64,000 bases of DNA. Origin: Streptacidiphilus rugosus AM-16 (GTDB lineage Bacteria > Actinomycetota > Actinomycetes > Streptomycetales > Streptomycetaceae). Location: the NCBI RefSeq assembly GCF_000744655.1, contig NZ_JQMJ01000003.1, positions 496,001 to 560,000 on the forward strand, written 5' to 3'. The notes beneath the pieces are model-generated. The model did not search any database. It was not told where the DNA came from and was given only the letters and a program-made list of their open reading frames with translations. Below, one piece after another: positions 7,193 to 15,742 of this stretch; within the stretch, counting starts at the first letter, position 1; each line of letters opens with the position of its first letter. Both the position numbers and the translations under genes were made by a program.

Positions 7193-8881
7193 ATGCCCCG
7201 CCCCGCCCCGGGCTCGGCCCTGCGCGCAGCCGCCCGGGTCATGCTCACCGCATTGCTGTTCTTGCCGCTTTCCGGCTGCGGTTCCGACTCGCCATCCACC
7301 GATGCGATGCCTGTCGGGCATGAGCTTGCACTGCTGAAGAGCAGTCGGAATGGTCTCTATTACCAGCCATTCCTCCGCGATGAGCCCGCCGGCCCAGAAG
7401 ACAATTCATACGCTGCCCTCATTCGTGCGGAGATTGCCGATGGGGTCCAAATGCACCCCAACGCGAAACGAAGTGCCTTCTTCCGCAGCGAGGCTATATC
7501 CGTCTCCCCGCTCGTCGGCCGGGCATGGCTTGCGCCACTGGTTGCAGCGGGCGCAAAAGGGTTGCTGGACTCCACGGACACGGATGCGGTTCGGAAGCTG
7601 CGCTCCCCTCAGGGCTGGTTCACCGATCCGGGCACGAAGCCGGGCGACGACACGGTGACCAGTCGGGTCGCGGGTACCGTGGCGGCGCTGCAGGTGCTGC
7701 AGGCCATTGGTGGTCTCACCCCTGCGGACCGGGCTGCCACGCTGCCGTGGTTGAAGTCGGTTGCGGGTACCGAATCCGGACTCGATGGAACGTCAGCCGA
7801 GGTCGCAATCGGCCTGCGGTTGTTGGGCGGGACGGTCCCGGAGCGTCTCATGGCGGCCAAGGCGCCTGCGGTTGGCGACTTCACGTCACTGACCGGCCCT
7901 CAGCGCTATCAGGCGCTCGTCGGCTCCTACGCCTACGTGGTGATCCACCGGGAGTCCGTGTCGGGAACCGTGGCGGGCCTGAGCGCTGCTGTGTGGACGG
8001 AGGTGTTGGAGCACAACGCCGATACCCTCTCCTATCCCGACCTTTACTCCGCTGTGGTGGTTGCGCATGCCGCGGGCGCAGGCCCGTCGGCCTTCGATCC
8101 GGTGCGGTCGCGCCTCTCCGCCGACGTCCTCCCTGACGGCTCGGTTCGCGATCCCAGCGCGTACATCGGGGATTCTGAGGCATCTCTCTACTCCTTGCTT
8201 CTGCGGGGACTCGCTGGCGAGAAGACCGCAGACCCGTCCTTGGCGCAGGCACTGGCAACAGCAGAGGGGGATCCGCACGTCGCTGCCGATCCGGTCGCCA
8301 AGCTGGTCACGGACACGGCACGGGTCCTGGCCGGGGACAAAAAGGCCTCCGCCGACGCCAGCGCCGACTGCAGGACGACCGGTGTCATCCCGCGTTCCGT
8401 CACTGTGGACAACATCGAGGAATGGACGCGCTTGACTCGTGCTTGCCAGGCGGCCGGCGTCCACCTTGCGGCGCCGGGCGCGGCGCCCTGGGGGCTCGCA
8501 GACGTTCAGCACGCCGTCGCAGCAGCAACCCTTGTCACCGGACTCTCGGACGGGGGGACCACGCACGGCTTGCCCGCATGGGTGTCCGGAACGGCCTTGT
8601 TGCCTTGGGCCGAGCATCCGGAGAGGTTCCCGTCCGCACGCTCGTACGCCACCGTGGTTCAGGCGTACCTGCTCGTGACCGGAGGCCACATGGATCCCGC
8701 CCTACGCGGCACCGTGAAGCGGTTCATCGACCCGCGCCGCGGCTGCGACGACTTTCCCGACCTCTACCAGGCGGACAGTGTGGACGGCTGCGATCTGGTG
8801 ACCACGTGGACCGTCTGGAGACTTGAGCTGGCTCTCGACGGCAAGCTGCCGCTCGCCACCAACCACCCGACCCCGAACTAG
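7193..8881 (+). CDS. Lipoprotein, possible alpha/alpha-toroid repeat protein
   Basis: A 562-aa protein. The chosen ATG gives a lipoprotein signal with the lipobox LSGC (C29), so it should be anchored outside the membrane. The body is helical with recurring blocks such as SRVAGTVAALQVLQAIGG, TSAEVAIGLRLL, LPDGSVRD and GDSEASLYSLLLRGLA. This pattern recalls prenyltransferase or terpene-cyclase-like alpha/alpha barrels, but I cannot name the family. The frame runs further upstream (to 7043) across the hairpin and the previous stop, which is why the start at 7193 is preferred. It ends 6 bases before the ABC ATPase gene, so the two are likely co-translated. Confidence 0.82.
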   Translation: MPRPAPGSALRAAARVMLTALLFLPLSGCGSDSPSTDAMPVGHELALLKSSRNGLYYQPFLRDEPAGPEDNSYAALIRAEIADGVQMHPNAKRSAFFRSEAISVSPLVGRAWLAPLVAAGAKGLLDSTDTDAVRKLRSPQGWFTDPGTKPGDDTVTSRVAGTVAALQVLQAIGGLTPADRAATLPWLKSVAGTESGLDGTSAEVAIGLRLLGGTVPERLMAAKAPAVGDFTSLTGPQRYQALVGSYAYVVIHRESVSGTVAGLSAAVWTEVLEHNADTLSYPDLYSAVVVAHAAGAGPSAFDPVRSRLSADVLPDGSVRDPSAYIGDSEASLYSLLLRGLAGEKTADPSLAQALATAEGDPHVAADPVAKLVTDTARVLAGDKKASADASADCRTTGVIPRSVTVDNIEEWTRLTRACQAAGVHLAAPGAAPWGLADVQHAVAAATLVTGLSDGGTTHGLPAWVSGTALLPWAEHPERFPSARSYATVVQAYLLVTGGHMDPALRGTVKRFIDPRRGCDDFPDLYQADSVDGCDLVTTWTVWRLELALDGKLPLATNHPTPN

Positions 8882-8887
8882 GACGTC

Positions 8888-9616
8888 ATGGAACACAGCA
8901 CCATGCCCCCGCTACAGGCCCGGGGGATCAGCAAGTCGTTCACCCTGCACCAGCGACGTATCGACGCAGTCCGAGAAGCGAACCTGTCCCTGGCCGCGGG
9001 CGAGGTCACCGCGCTCGTGGGTCGCTCCGGCTCGGGCAAGACCACCCTGCTGCAGGTCATCGGCCTGCTGACACCCCCCGACGCGGGAGAGGTCCTCATC
9101 GCGGGAAACGACGCCTGGTCTCTGTCGGGCGACGCGCGCGCCGATCTACGCGCCCGCACCCTTGGCTTCGTGTTCCAGTCCTTCAACCTGCTCCCACAGC
9201 ACAGTGCGGTCCTCAACGTTGCGCTCCCCTTCCGCGGGCCGCGACGGGTCGGCCTCCAGCGGGCAGGGCAACTGCTGGAGCGTGTTGGCCTGGCTGATCG
9301 TGCCACGCACCATCCGAGCCAGCTGTCGGCCGGCGAGCAGCAGCGTGTGGCTCTTGCGCGGGCTTTGGTGAACGACCCTCAGGCGCTTCTGGCCGACGAG
9401 CCGACCGGTAATCTTGACGCGGCCAACGAAGAACAGCTCCTCGATCTCTTTCGGGAGTTGGCGGCAGAAGGTCGCGCGGTCCTACTGATCACGCACAGTG
9501 ACACCGTAGCGGCCAGGGCGGACCGTGTATTCCGCATGGTCGACGGCGCCCCGACGCCCGTTCCCAGTGCCGCCGCCCCAGACGCGGACCCGATCCTGCC
9601 TGTGGAGCAGTCGTGA
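8888..9616 (+). CDS. ABC transporter ATP-binding protein (MacB/LolD type)
   Basis: A 242-aa ATPase. Walker A is GRSGSGKTT (residues 45-53), the Q-loop region is FVFQSFNLLP, Walker B is ALLADEPTGNLD, and the H-loop is LLITHSD. The signature motif reads LSAGEQQR instead of the usual LSGGQ. The DEPTGNLD and FQSFNL patterns place it with MacB/LolD/FtsE-like ATPases that drive mechanotransmission by an FtsX-type permease, and the next gene is exactly that (4-base overlap). The pair lies between two lipoprotein genes, which suggests it acts on lipoproteins or on extracytoplasmic peptides rather than importing a solute. Confidence 0.92.
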   Translation: MEHSTMPPLQARGISKSFTLHQRRIDAVREANLSLAAGEVTALVGRSGSGKTTLLQVIGLLTPPDAGEVLIAGNDAWSLSGDARADLRARTLGFVFQSFNLLPQHSAVLNVALPFRGPRRVGLQRAGQLLERVGLADRATHHPSQLSAGEQQRVALARALVNDPQALLADEPTGNLDAANEEQLLDLFRELAAEGRAVLLITHSDTVAARADRVFRMVDGAPTPVPSAAAPDADPILPVEQS

Positions 9617-10830
9617 ACCCAATTCTGCTCGCCCTCGCCAACGCCCGCGCGCTGTGGCGACGGCTGACGGGCCTGTCCGTCCTGGTGGCCCTCGCGGTCG
9701 GCCTGTGCGTCACCGCGCTGGCCGTTTCCAGCAGCGCCGGCCAGGCAGCACACGACCGAGTCCAGGAAGGCGCGGCCAACCGCAGCATCACTGTGGACCG
9801 GCTCATGGACCGCCCTGACACCAAACTGCTCGGTGACGCGGCCTTGTCCGAGCTGTCGCATCTCCCGCACGTCTCCTCGGTGGAGCCGAGGGCTCAGGTC
9901 GCCTTCGGGTACAAGGACGCAACCGTTCCCGGTGTGCTCCTGTACGCCACGACCGTGCGCCCTTCACTGCTCCCGCCGGTGGTTCATTCCATCAGGCCGG
10001 TACTTTTCCCGCTGCATACCGGGGAGGTGGTGCTTCCCGCGCACAGTCAGGGCAGCGACCTCAGCCCACTGCTCGGCAAGCGGATCACGGTATCCGTCAA
10101 CCGCCGTACCGGAACCAACGGAGGAACCGGACAGACTGACTCGGTCACCGTCGTCGGCCTCTTCGACAGCAGTTGGCAGATCGACGGCCCCTCGGCCGCC
10201 TACGCGGACTCGGCAACCGTGATCCACTGGGCAGCAGGGCTCGAAGGGGTCGCCGTCAACCAGTACACCAGCGTCGTCGGCTACGACCAGGTCACCCTCG
10301 TTGCTGACTCAGCGGCCCACGTACCCACACTTCTCGCCGCGGTCCAGCAGCGCGGCTATGCCGCGACGGCGCTCCAACAGGAGCTGACGGCCCTTCCCGG
10401 TGTCTTGGATCTGATCCGCTCGGCCGGCCGCATGCTCGTCGCGGTCCTCGGCGTGATCGCACTCGTCGGCGCGTTCGTTGTCAGCGGCGCGGTCACCCGG
10501 CAGCGTGTCCGAGAGATCGGCATCCTCAAGGCCGTCGGATTCCGCAACCGCTCGGTGCTGGTCATGCTGCTGACCGAAATGGCCGGGGTCGCCCTGCTTG
10601 GCGCCGCAGTCGGTGCGGTCCTTGGGATCGGCGGTGCGGCAGGTTCGACTGCGGCGCTGCGAGGCGATCCCGAGCTCGCCCCTTACCTGCCGAACAGCGT
10701 CCCGCTGCCCGGCCTCGGTCTGCTGTGTGGCCTGCTGTTGCTGACTGCCGCCGTCACTGTGGTCGGTGCCTGGCTTCCGTCCCGTCGTGCCGCCCGTCTC
10801 GCGCCGAGCGAGGCCATCAGCGAATGGTGA
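9613..10830 (+). CDS. FtsX/MacB-like ABC permease
   Basis: A 405-aa membrane protein with the MacB topology. One N-terminal membrane segment (about residues 18-38, LSVLVALAVGLCVTALAV) is followed by a large extracytoplasmic domain (about 40-270). Three more segments follow (about 272-293, 315-345, 368-392), with the cytoplasmic coupling stretch VREIGILKAVGFRNRSVLVM. The GTG start overlaps the ATPase stop. It would pair with the preceding ATPase. The extracytoplasmic domain has no recognisable substrate signature. Export or mechanotransmission on behalf of the neighbouring lipoproteins or the secreted protein is inference from context. Confidence 0.9.
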   Translation: MNPILLALANARALWRRLTGLSVLVALAVGLCVTALAVSSSAGQAAHDRVQEGAANRSITVDRLMDRPDTKLLGDAALSELSHLPHVSSVEPRAQVAFGYKDATVPGVLLYATTVRPSLLPPVVHSIRPVLFPLHTGEVVLPAHSQGSDLSPLLGKRITVSVNRRTGTNGGTGQTDSVTVVGLFDSSWQIDGPSAAYADSATVIHWAAGLEGVAVNQYTSVVGYDQVTLVADSAAHVPTLLAAVQQRGYAATALQQELTALPGVLDLIRSAGRMLVAVLGVIALVGAFVVSGAVTRQRVREIGILKAVGFRNRSVLVMLLTEMAGVALLGAAVGAVLGIGGAAGSTAALRGDPELAPYLPNSVPLPGLGLLCGLLLLTAAVTVVGAWLPSRRAARLAPSEAISEW

Positions 10831-11861
10831 ACCTCTTGCCGAACATCCGCTTCCGCGCCGCCCTCGCCACCGCCGCCACCGCCACGATGCTGCCGCTGCT
10901 CGGAGCCTGCGATCCGGGTGGCGTGAGCTTGGGCAACGACTGGTCCGGTGCGCAGGTCTTCGTCCTCGCCAAGGTCAACGGGCTCACCACAGTCGTGGGA
11001 ATCGATCCTCGTGCCCATCGTGCCGAGCCTTTGGCCGTCGTGCCGAGTCAGTCGGACGACGACGACGTGCTCAGCCCCCGGATCACGAGGCTCACGGACG
11101 GCCGCTGGATGGTGACGATCCCCAAGAAAAACGGACACGCGAGCACGGTCTACGCCGTCGACACCGCGGGCCACGGTCTGACCGGTGTGGGCACGCTTCC
11201 CAGCGGTCACACCCTTCTGGGCGCGGGTAGTGCCGCGGTCGGCCTGGCGAGTTCAGCCACCTCCAGCACGTCGCATGGCCAGGCACTGGTGCTCGATCCA
11301 GCAAGCTTGCACCAGCGTGAGGCATTGGTGCCGCCCTTCGACGCAACGCTCGCCTCAGGCGGCCCGGGCGGCGCGTGCATTGCGCAGGTCAGCAACACCG
11401 ACACCCGGGTCTCTACGCTCGACCCCGCGCGTCTCACCTTCAGCCCCGCCGCCTCCCTCAACGGCTTCCAGGCTCAGGCCTTGGACTGTGCGTCAGGACA
11501 GCTTGCAGTCGGAGGCAGCACCAACGGCGCGACCGGAAAAGTGACCTTGCACGTCACGCACCAGGGACCCGCCACGGTAGTCGCCGCATCGACCGGGGAC
11601 ATCGCTCGCATCGCGTCGACCCCCCAAGGTCTCCTCGCAGCAGTGGTCCTGCCGCAGGGCGTGGAACTCATCCGGCTCTCCCCTGACGGACAACGCGAAC
11701 TCGGGCGCACCTCCATCAGCGGGCTCTCGGGTGTCGACGGCATGACCTCCGCCTCGGGTACGGAGATCCTCACGCACGACACCATGGCGGCCGCCGTCAA
11801 CCTGACCGACGGCACCGTGAGTACCTTCTCATTGCCGGGGACACTGCTCGACGCCAGCTAG
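10824..11861 (+). CDS. Lipoprotein, beta-propeller-like
   Basis: A 345-aa protein whose ATG overlaps the end of the permease gene, so it is translationally coupled. A lipoprotein signal ends in LGAC (C29). The body consists of repeated short blocks ending in hydrophobic beta strands (LTTVVGIDPRAHRAEPLAVV, STVYAVDTAGHGL, QALVLDPASLHQ, VELIRLSPDGQRELGR). These look like blades of a WD40/PQQ-type propeller, though no family motif is definite. It is the last gene of the cluster, and an IS630 remnant follows within 40 bases. A role as surface partner of the ABC permease is inferred from coupling only. Confidence 0.82.
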   Translation: MVNLLPNIRFRAALATAATATMLPLLGACDPGGVSLGNDWSGAQVFVLAKVNGLTTVVGIDPRAHRAEPLAVVPSQSDDDDVLSPRITRLTDGRWMVTIPKKNGHASTVYAVDTAGHGLTGVGTLPSGHTLLGAGSAAVGLASSATSSTSHGQALVLDPASLHQREALVPPFDATLASGGPGGACIAQVSNTDTRVSTLDPARLTFSPAASLNGFQAQALDCASGQLAVGGSTNGATGKVTLHVTHQGPATVVAASTGDIARIASTPQGLLAAVVLPQGVELIRLSPDGQRELGRTSISGLSGVDGMTSASGTEILTHDTMAAAVNLTDGTVSTFSLPGTLLDAS

Positions 11862-11899
11862 TGTGATGCGCCGCAATCACGAGTGTAATTACTGCTCTG

Positions 11900-12216
11900 T
11901 TGCCTTGCTGGATGGGTTGATCTTGGCGAGGTAGTCGGCGAGGGATTTGAGGATCTCGTCGGCTGCCTTGGTCTAGGTGAATGCCCTGGGGTTGGGGTTC
12001 CAGGTGTCGATCCAGGCCTTTGATGTCGTCTTCGAGGGCCTTGACGGAGGTGTGGACGCCGCGTCGGACGAGCTTGTCGGTGAGCAGGGCGAACCAGCGC
12101 TCGACCTGGTTGATCCAGGACGAGCTGGTCGGGGTGAAGTGCGCGTGGAACCGCGAGTGCTTCGCGAGCCACGCCCGGACCTCGGCGATGTTGTGGGTGT
12201 CGTAGTGCTTGGTGCC
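11900..12216 (-). pseudogene. IS630-family transposase C-terminal remnant
   Basis: The minus strand reads NIAEVRAWLAKHSRFHAHFT, then PTSSSWINQVERWFALLTDK and LVRRGVHTS, the well-known C-terminal region of IS630 transposases around the catalytic Glu (NQVERWF). A frameshift follows at about 12019 and an in-frame TAG at about 11970; after that ADEILKSLADYLAKIN resumes. No N-terminal part is present, since the sequence passes directly into the end of the GntR gene. It is dead. Confidence 0.85.
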
Positions 12217-12993
12217 CTACGACACGGGTCGTAGGTTTCTGGTGCCGGTCCGGGTAGGGGATGCCGGGGCTTCAGGGGTGAGGTTGTACGTATAGCGGGT
12301 GGCATCCGCGGGCGCGGCTGTGGTCTCGATGATCAGCGGCTGCCCCGTGCCCATGGCGGCGGTCACGCGCTGGGCGATCAACAGGGTTTTGGGCTGGTCG
12401 AGTTGGAATGCGCTGGTTTCGTCGGGCTGGGGCATGCGGGCGGTGACGGACTCGCGCCACTCGACCGGCCCGTGGGCCTTGATCAGTGCCGCGTACGCCT
12501 TGGCAGGCGGCATGGCCGGCGCCTTGGCGAGGGGGGTGCCGGTGATCCGTTCCATGGGCAGGACGGTGCGGTGTAGCACGCGGGCTCCGCTGGTCTCGTG
12601 GATCAGCAGGCGGTCGACGCAGAACGCGGCCTCGCCCTCGTCAAGTTCGAGGGCGGCGGCCTGGTCGGCGTTGAGCCGCAGGCGGGTGGCGGAGGCGTCG
12701 TCGCTGATGGTCCAGCCGTGCGCGGTGGGATCGGCGTCGCGGGGGTAGGGGGTCGTGCCGGCGGGGTTCTGGGTGGCGACGAAGGTGCCGCGTCCTTGCT
12801 GGGCGTCGAGGAGGCCTTCGGTGCGTAGGGCGGCGACGGCTTGGCGGACGGTGGGGCGGGAGACGTCGTAGAGGGCGCAGAGTTTGTCTTCGGTGGGGAT
12901 CTGCTGGCCTGGGGTCCATTCGCCTTGGGCGATGGAGCGTCGCATTTCGGCTGCTACCTGCTTGTACAGCGCCTGGGCCTTGATGATCGCCAT
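12217..12993 (-). CDS. GntR/HutC-family transcriptional regulator (KorSA-like)
   Basis: A 258-aa repressor-type protein. The winged helix-turn-helix is at residues 1-75 (ALYKQVAAEMRRSIAQGEW, then PTEDKLCALYDVSRPTVRQA, then GRGTFVA). A UTRA effector domain covers about 95-245. It is divergent from the small-protein/tra/rep genes. In pSAM2-type AICEs a GntR repressor (KorSA) at this place controls replication and transfer functions, so it is probably the copy-control/transfer repressor of this element. Direct and inverted repeats in the 228-bp divergent region are candidate operators. The C-terminus abuts an IS630 remnant and may be slightly altered. Confidence 0.9.
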   Translation of the reverse strand: MAIIKAQALYKQVAAEMRRSIAQGEWTPGQQIPTEDKLCALYDVSRPTVRQAVAALRTEGLLDAQQGRGTFVATQNPAGTTPYPRDADPTAHGWTISDDASATRLRLNADQAAALELDEGEAAFCVDRLLIHETSGARVLHRTVLPMERITGTPLAKAPAMPPAKAYAALIKAHGPVEWRESVTARMPQPDETSAFQLDQPKTLLIAQRVTAAMGTGQPLIIETTAAPADATRYTYNLTPEAPASPTRTGTRNLRPVS

Positions 12994-13041
12994 GGGTGCC
13001 GCCCCCTTCGCTGGCGTGGCCGGCAGGGGCCGACCCTCCTC

Positions 13042-13063
13042 GTTATCGAACGGTTATTCGAAC
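13042..13063. promoter_or_regulatory. Tandem direct repeat, candidate GntR operator
   Basis: GTTATCGAAC followed by GTTATTCGAAC, spaced one helical turn (11 bp), 49 bases upstream of the GntR start. This is a plausible autoregulatory operator; binding is inferred. Confidence 0.4.
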
Positions 13064-13103
13064 CCGTTCATGCTGATCGGGCCTGGTGCACCCGACCTCA
13101 ATC

Positions 13104-13187
13104 GTCAGTTGTCAGCATGAATGTGCTTGCGCTTGCGGTCAAGTCGGCGCATCCTCGACCTCGCCAATATTCATCATGACAACTGAC
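13104..13187. promoter_or_regulatory. Pair of inverted 19-bp repeats before the tra/rep genes
   Basis: GTCAGTTGTCAGCATGAAT (13104-13122) and, inverted, GTCAGTTGTCATGATGAAT (13169-13187) match at 17 of 19 positions, with centres 65 bp apart. The second copy ends 35 bases before the GTG at 13222. This looks like a two-site operator or iteron pair controlling the tra/rep transcript. Confidence 0.5.
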
Positions 13188-13221
13188 CAATGTTGTCTGT
13201 GGAATCTGCGAGGTTCACAGG

Positions 13222-13647
13222 GTGTCGATCAAGAATCTGCCGCTGCACGCGGGGCGGCTCGGGCGGGCGTTGTGCGTGTCCGTGGAGTGCAAGACCGACC
13301 CGGAGACCGGCGTCATCAAGACCGACCGCGAGGGCATCGCCGTCTGGACGGTCGGCGTCGCCGTGCGGCCGGACGCCAAGCGGGCCGGGCTGATCGAGGT
13401 CGCGGTGTCCGGCGAGCCGGAGGGCATCGCACCGGGGATGTACGTGGAACTGGTCGACCCGGAAGCGTTCATGTGGGAGATGAACGGCCGCTCCGGCCTG
13501 TCCTTCCGCGCCGCGAAGGTACTCCCCGGTCCCTCGATCCCCATCCCGCCGGCTTCGGTTGAGAGCGTGCCCGCGGCTGCACCGGCTGCACCGGCTGCAC
13601 CGGCTGCACCGGCTGCACCGGCTGCGGGGAAGGGGGCGGCGAAGTGA
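13222..13647 (+). CDS. AICE/plasmid-associated hypothetical protein
   Basis: A 141-aa protein of the kind found directly upstream of TraSA-type genes in Streptomyces integrative plasmids. It has a compact beta-rich domain (about residues 1-110: LGRALCVSVECKTDPETGVI, then VWTVGVAVRPDAKR) and an Ala/Pro tail made of repeated APA units. The GTG start follows a weak Shine-Dalgarno (CACAGG). The fold resembles single-stranded DNA-binding or OB-like proteins in its beta pattern, but this is only an impression. Its stop overlaps the next start. Confidence 0.8.
   Translation: MSIKNLPLHAGRLGRALCVSVECKTDPETGVIKTDREGIAVWTVGVAVRPDAKRAGLIEVAVSGEPEGIAPGMYVELVDPEAFMWEMNGRSGLSFRAAKVLPGPSIPIPPASVESVPAAAPAAPAAPAAPAAPAAGKGAAK
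13576..13620 (+). repeat. Five tandem copies of GCTGCACCG
   Basis: Perfect 9-bp units encoding the Ala-Ala-Pro tail of the preceding protein. The copy number is likely to vary between strains by slippage. Confidence 0.9.
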
Positions 13648-13895
13648 GCGGGCGTACCTGGGCCGACTTACGCGAGCGCCTGTCCGATCTTGCCTCCCTG
13701 GGCGAGGAGTTGCACGGCGGGCTGGAGCAGGGGCAGTACCGGTTCCTGCTCGCGGTCATCGCGCCGATGGCCACCGACGCGGGACGGCTCGCCTGCGACC
13801 TGGAGACCGAGCTTCGCAACGAGATGGCGGAGAACGGCGTCGACCTGCCGCCCCTCGACCTGGGCGCCCCCGACATGCGGGGCGGTGCGGCGTGA
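13644..13895 (+). CDS. Small AICE hypothetical protein (83 aa)
   Basis: An acidic, helical protein (SGRTWADLRERLSDLASLGE, then RFLLAVIAPMATDAGRLACD) with no membrane segment. The GTG start overlaps the previous stop (GTGA), and its own stop overlaps the next GTG, so translation is coupled along the tra operon. Proteins of this size and position are conserved in Streptomyces AICEs without known function. A role with the neighbouring translocase is inferred only from coupling. Confidence 0.75.
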   Translation: MSGRTWADLRERLSDLASLGEELHGGLEQGQYRFLLAVIAPMATDAGRLACDLETELRNEMAENGVDLPPLDLGAPDMRGGAA

Positions 13896-15421
13896 GCGGG
13901 GTCAACGTCGGGCCGGGGTGCGGCGGGCTGGTCGGGGTGGCGTGCGAGCTGGCCCGGCACTCGACTCTCGCTTCGGCTGCGGCCAGCGCGGTCCCGGTTG
14001 CTCCGGCCGTGTCTGGTGGTGGGTCGGTGGGTGTGCCGGTGTTCCTCACGGTGGTGATCGTGTTTGCGGCGGGGTTTGTGGTGTTGCGGGTGCTGTCGCC
14101 GTGGCTGTTCGCCCGCTGGCCGCAGGTGTGGTGGCGGCTGATCGGGGCCCCGCTCACGGTGGCTCGGATCTGGTGGACCTGGCGCAAGCTGACGGACCTG
14201 CAGAACCTCGCCGTGGCCAAGCGCCCCCCGTGGGCCCTGCTCGGGGATGACCTGGTGGTCAAGGGGCGGGCGCTCAAGCCGTCGCCGCCCCGGCTGGGGT
14301 GGCCGAAGGTCGAACACGGCGGCCTGGTGGTGCGGGTGAAGATGCACCCCGGCCAGGTCCCCGAGCAGTACGCGGCGGCGGCCGAGGCCATGGGCCACGC
14401 CTTCCGGGTCTTCCGGGTCCACGTCCACTCCCAGCAGTACGGCTACGTCCACCTGCGGGTGATCGCGTGGGATCCGCTGGCCAGGCCGACGGTTCCGGCG
14501 CATCACCGGGGGCAGTTGTTGCGGGCGGCGGTCGGGCAATGGGAGGACGGGTTCACCTGGACCGTGGACCTGCGGGAGATCCCGCACTGGCTGATCGTGG
14601 GCGCCACCCGCTCCGGCAAATCCACCCTCATCGCCGCGCTGGTGTCGGAGTGGGCCCGGCAGCCCCTGGCCCTGGTCGGCATCGACCTGAAGGGCGGCAT
14701 GGAACTGAGCCTGTTCGCCCCCCGCCTCTCCGCGCTCGCCACCACCCGCGCCGAGGCGGCGGACCTGCTCGACTACCTCGTCGACCTCGCCCTGGACCGG
14801 ATGCGGCTCTGCCGGGAAGCCGGGGCCCGCTCCATCTGGGAACTGGACGAGAAGTCCCGGCCGGTGCCGGTGATCGTGCTCGTCGACGAGGTCGCCGAGC
14901 TCTACCTCATGGCCACCACCGCGGAGAAGGCGGAGGTCGGCCGGGTCGCCACGGCGCTGCTGCGGCTGGCGCAGCTCGGCGCCGCCCTCGGCGTGCACCT
15001 GGTGATCGCCGGCCAGCGGGTCGGCTCCGACCTCGGGGCCGGGGTGACCGCGCTGCGGGCGCAGCTCGGCGGCCGGGTCTGCCACCGCGTCAACGACCCA
15101 GCCACCGCCGAAATGGTCCTCGGCGACATCAGCAAGGAAGCCGTGATCGCCGCGCAGCAGATCAGCCACACCCAGCAGGGCGTGATGGTCACCTACGCCG
15201 ACGGGCAGGTCATGCGGGCCCGCTCCTGCCTGGTCACCCCCGACCAAGCCCGCAAAACCTCCCTCAAACACGCCCACCTGACCCCGGCCCTGCCGCCACT
15301 CGGCGACCACCCCGCCCCGGCCATGCCCGAAGCGCTGGGCGCCCACCCGGCCAAGCCCGACATCCCGGCCGACCAGGACCCCGGTGACGTGGACGCGGTG
15401 AGTGGGGTGATCGGGGAATGA
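13892..15421 (+). CDS. FtsK/SpoIIIE-type DNA translocase, TraSA-like conjugation protein
   Basis: A 509-aa motor protein that moves double-stranded plasmid DNA between mycelial cells. An N-terminal membrane segment (about residues 48-70, VPVFLTVVIVFAAGFVVLRV) is followed by the FtsK/SpoIIIE domain. Walker A is GATRSGKST (about 236-244) and Walker B is VPVIVLVDEVAEL (about 327). A later block reads HLVIAGQRVGSDLGAGVTAL. The GTG at 13892 overlaps the upstream stop and was chosen over the longer open frame. This single protein is the main transfer function in AICEs such as pSAM2. The next gene starts at its stop codon. Confidence 0.92.
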   Translation: MSGVNVGPGCGGLVGVACELARHSTLASAAASAVPVAPAVSGGGSVGVPVFLTVVIVFAAGFVVLRVLSPWLFARWPQVWWRLIGAPLTVARIWWTWRKLTDLQNLAVAKRPPWALLGDDLVVKGRALKPSPPRLGWPKVEHGGLVVRVKMHPGQVPEQYAAAAEAMGHAFRVFRVHVHSQQYGYVHLRVIAWDPLARPTVPAHHRGQLLRAAVGQWEDGFTWTVDLREIPHWLIVGATRSGKSTLIAALVSEWARQPLALVGIDLKGGMELSLFAPRLSALATTRAEAADLLDYLVDLALDRMRLCREAGARSIWELDEKSRPVPVIVLVDEVAELYLMATTAEKAEVGRVATALLRLAQLGAALGVHLVIAGQRVGSDLGAGVTALRAQLGGRVCHRVNDPATAEMVLGDISKEAVIAAQQISHTQQGVMVTYADGQVMRARSCLVTPDQARKTSLKHAHLTPALPPLGDHPAPAMPEALGAHPAKPDIPADQDPGDVDAVSGVIGE

Positions 15422-15609
15422 CGCTCGCCATGCCGCTGGTCGCCTTCCTGGCCGTGGTGGTGTTCCTGCTGATCCGCTCCGGCGAACTGCGCACCTGGCA
15501 AGCGGTCCTGCTGACCGTGTTCGGGTTCTACCTCGCCCGCACCCCGCTCGGGAACGTCCTCGCCTACACCGTGCAGTGGCTCGTCACCGGCTTCACCCAC
15601 AACCACTAG
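15418..15609 (+). CDS. Small membrane protein, Spd-like
   Basis: A 63-aa protein with two hydrophobic segments (MPLVAFLAVVVFLLI and WQAVLLTVFGFYLA), starting in ATGA overlap with the translocase gene. Small hydrophobic Spd proteins encoded with tra genes assist intramycelial spreading of Streptomyces plasmids. The assignment to that role rests on size, hydrophobicity and position. Confidence 0.75.
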   Translation: MTLAMPLVAFLAVVVFLLIRSGELRTWQAVLLTVFGFYLARTPLGNVLAYTVQWLVTGFTHNH

Positions 15610-15742
15610 ATCGAACTGGAGTTCCCATGCCATCCGACCCAGCCCACCCACACCCAGCCCCCGCCGTGGCCGCCGGCCGCTGCCTGCCCGTTCGTGGGTG
15701 GCGGCCGGGGCTACGGCCCCACCCGCCCTGGAGACACCCACC

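Noticed and set aside
13576..13620. Tandem 9-bp repeats as possible iterons of the element's origin
   Set aside because: They are phased with codons and encode an Ala/Pro tail; no similar units lie near rep.
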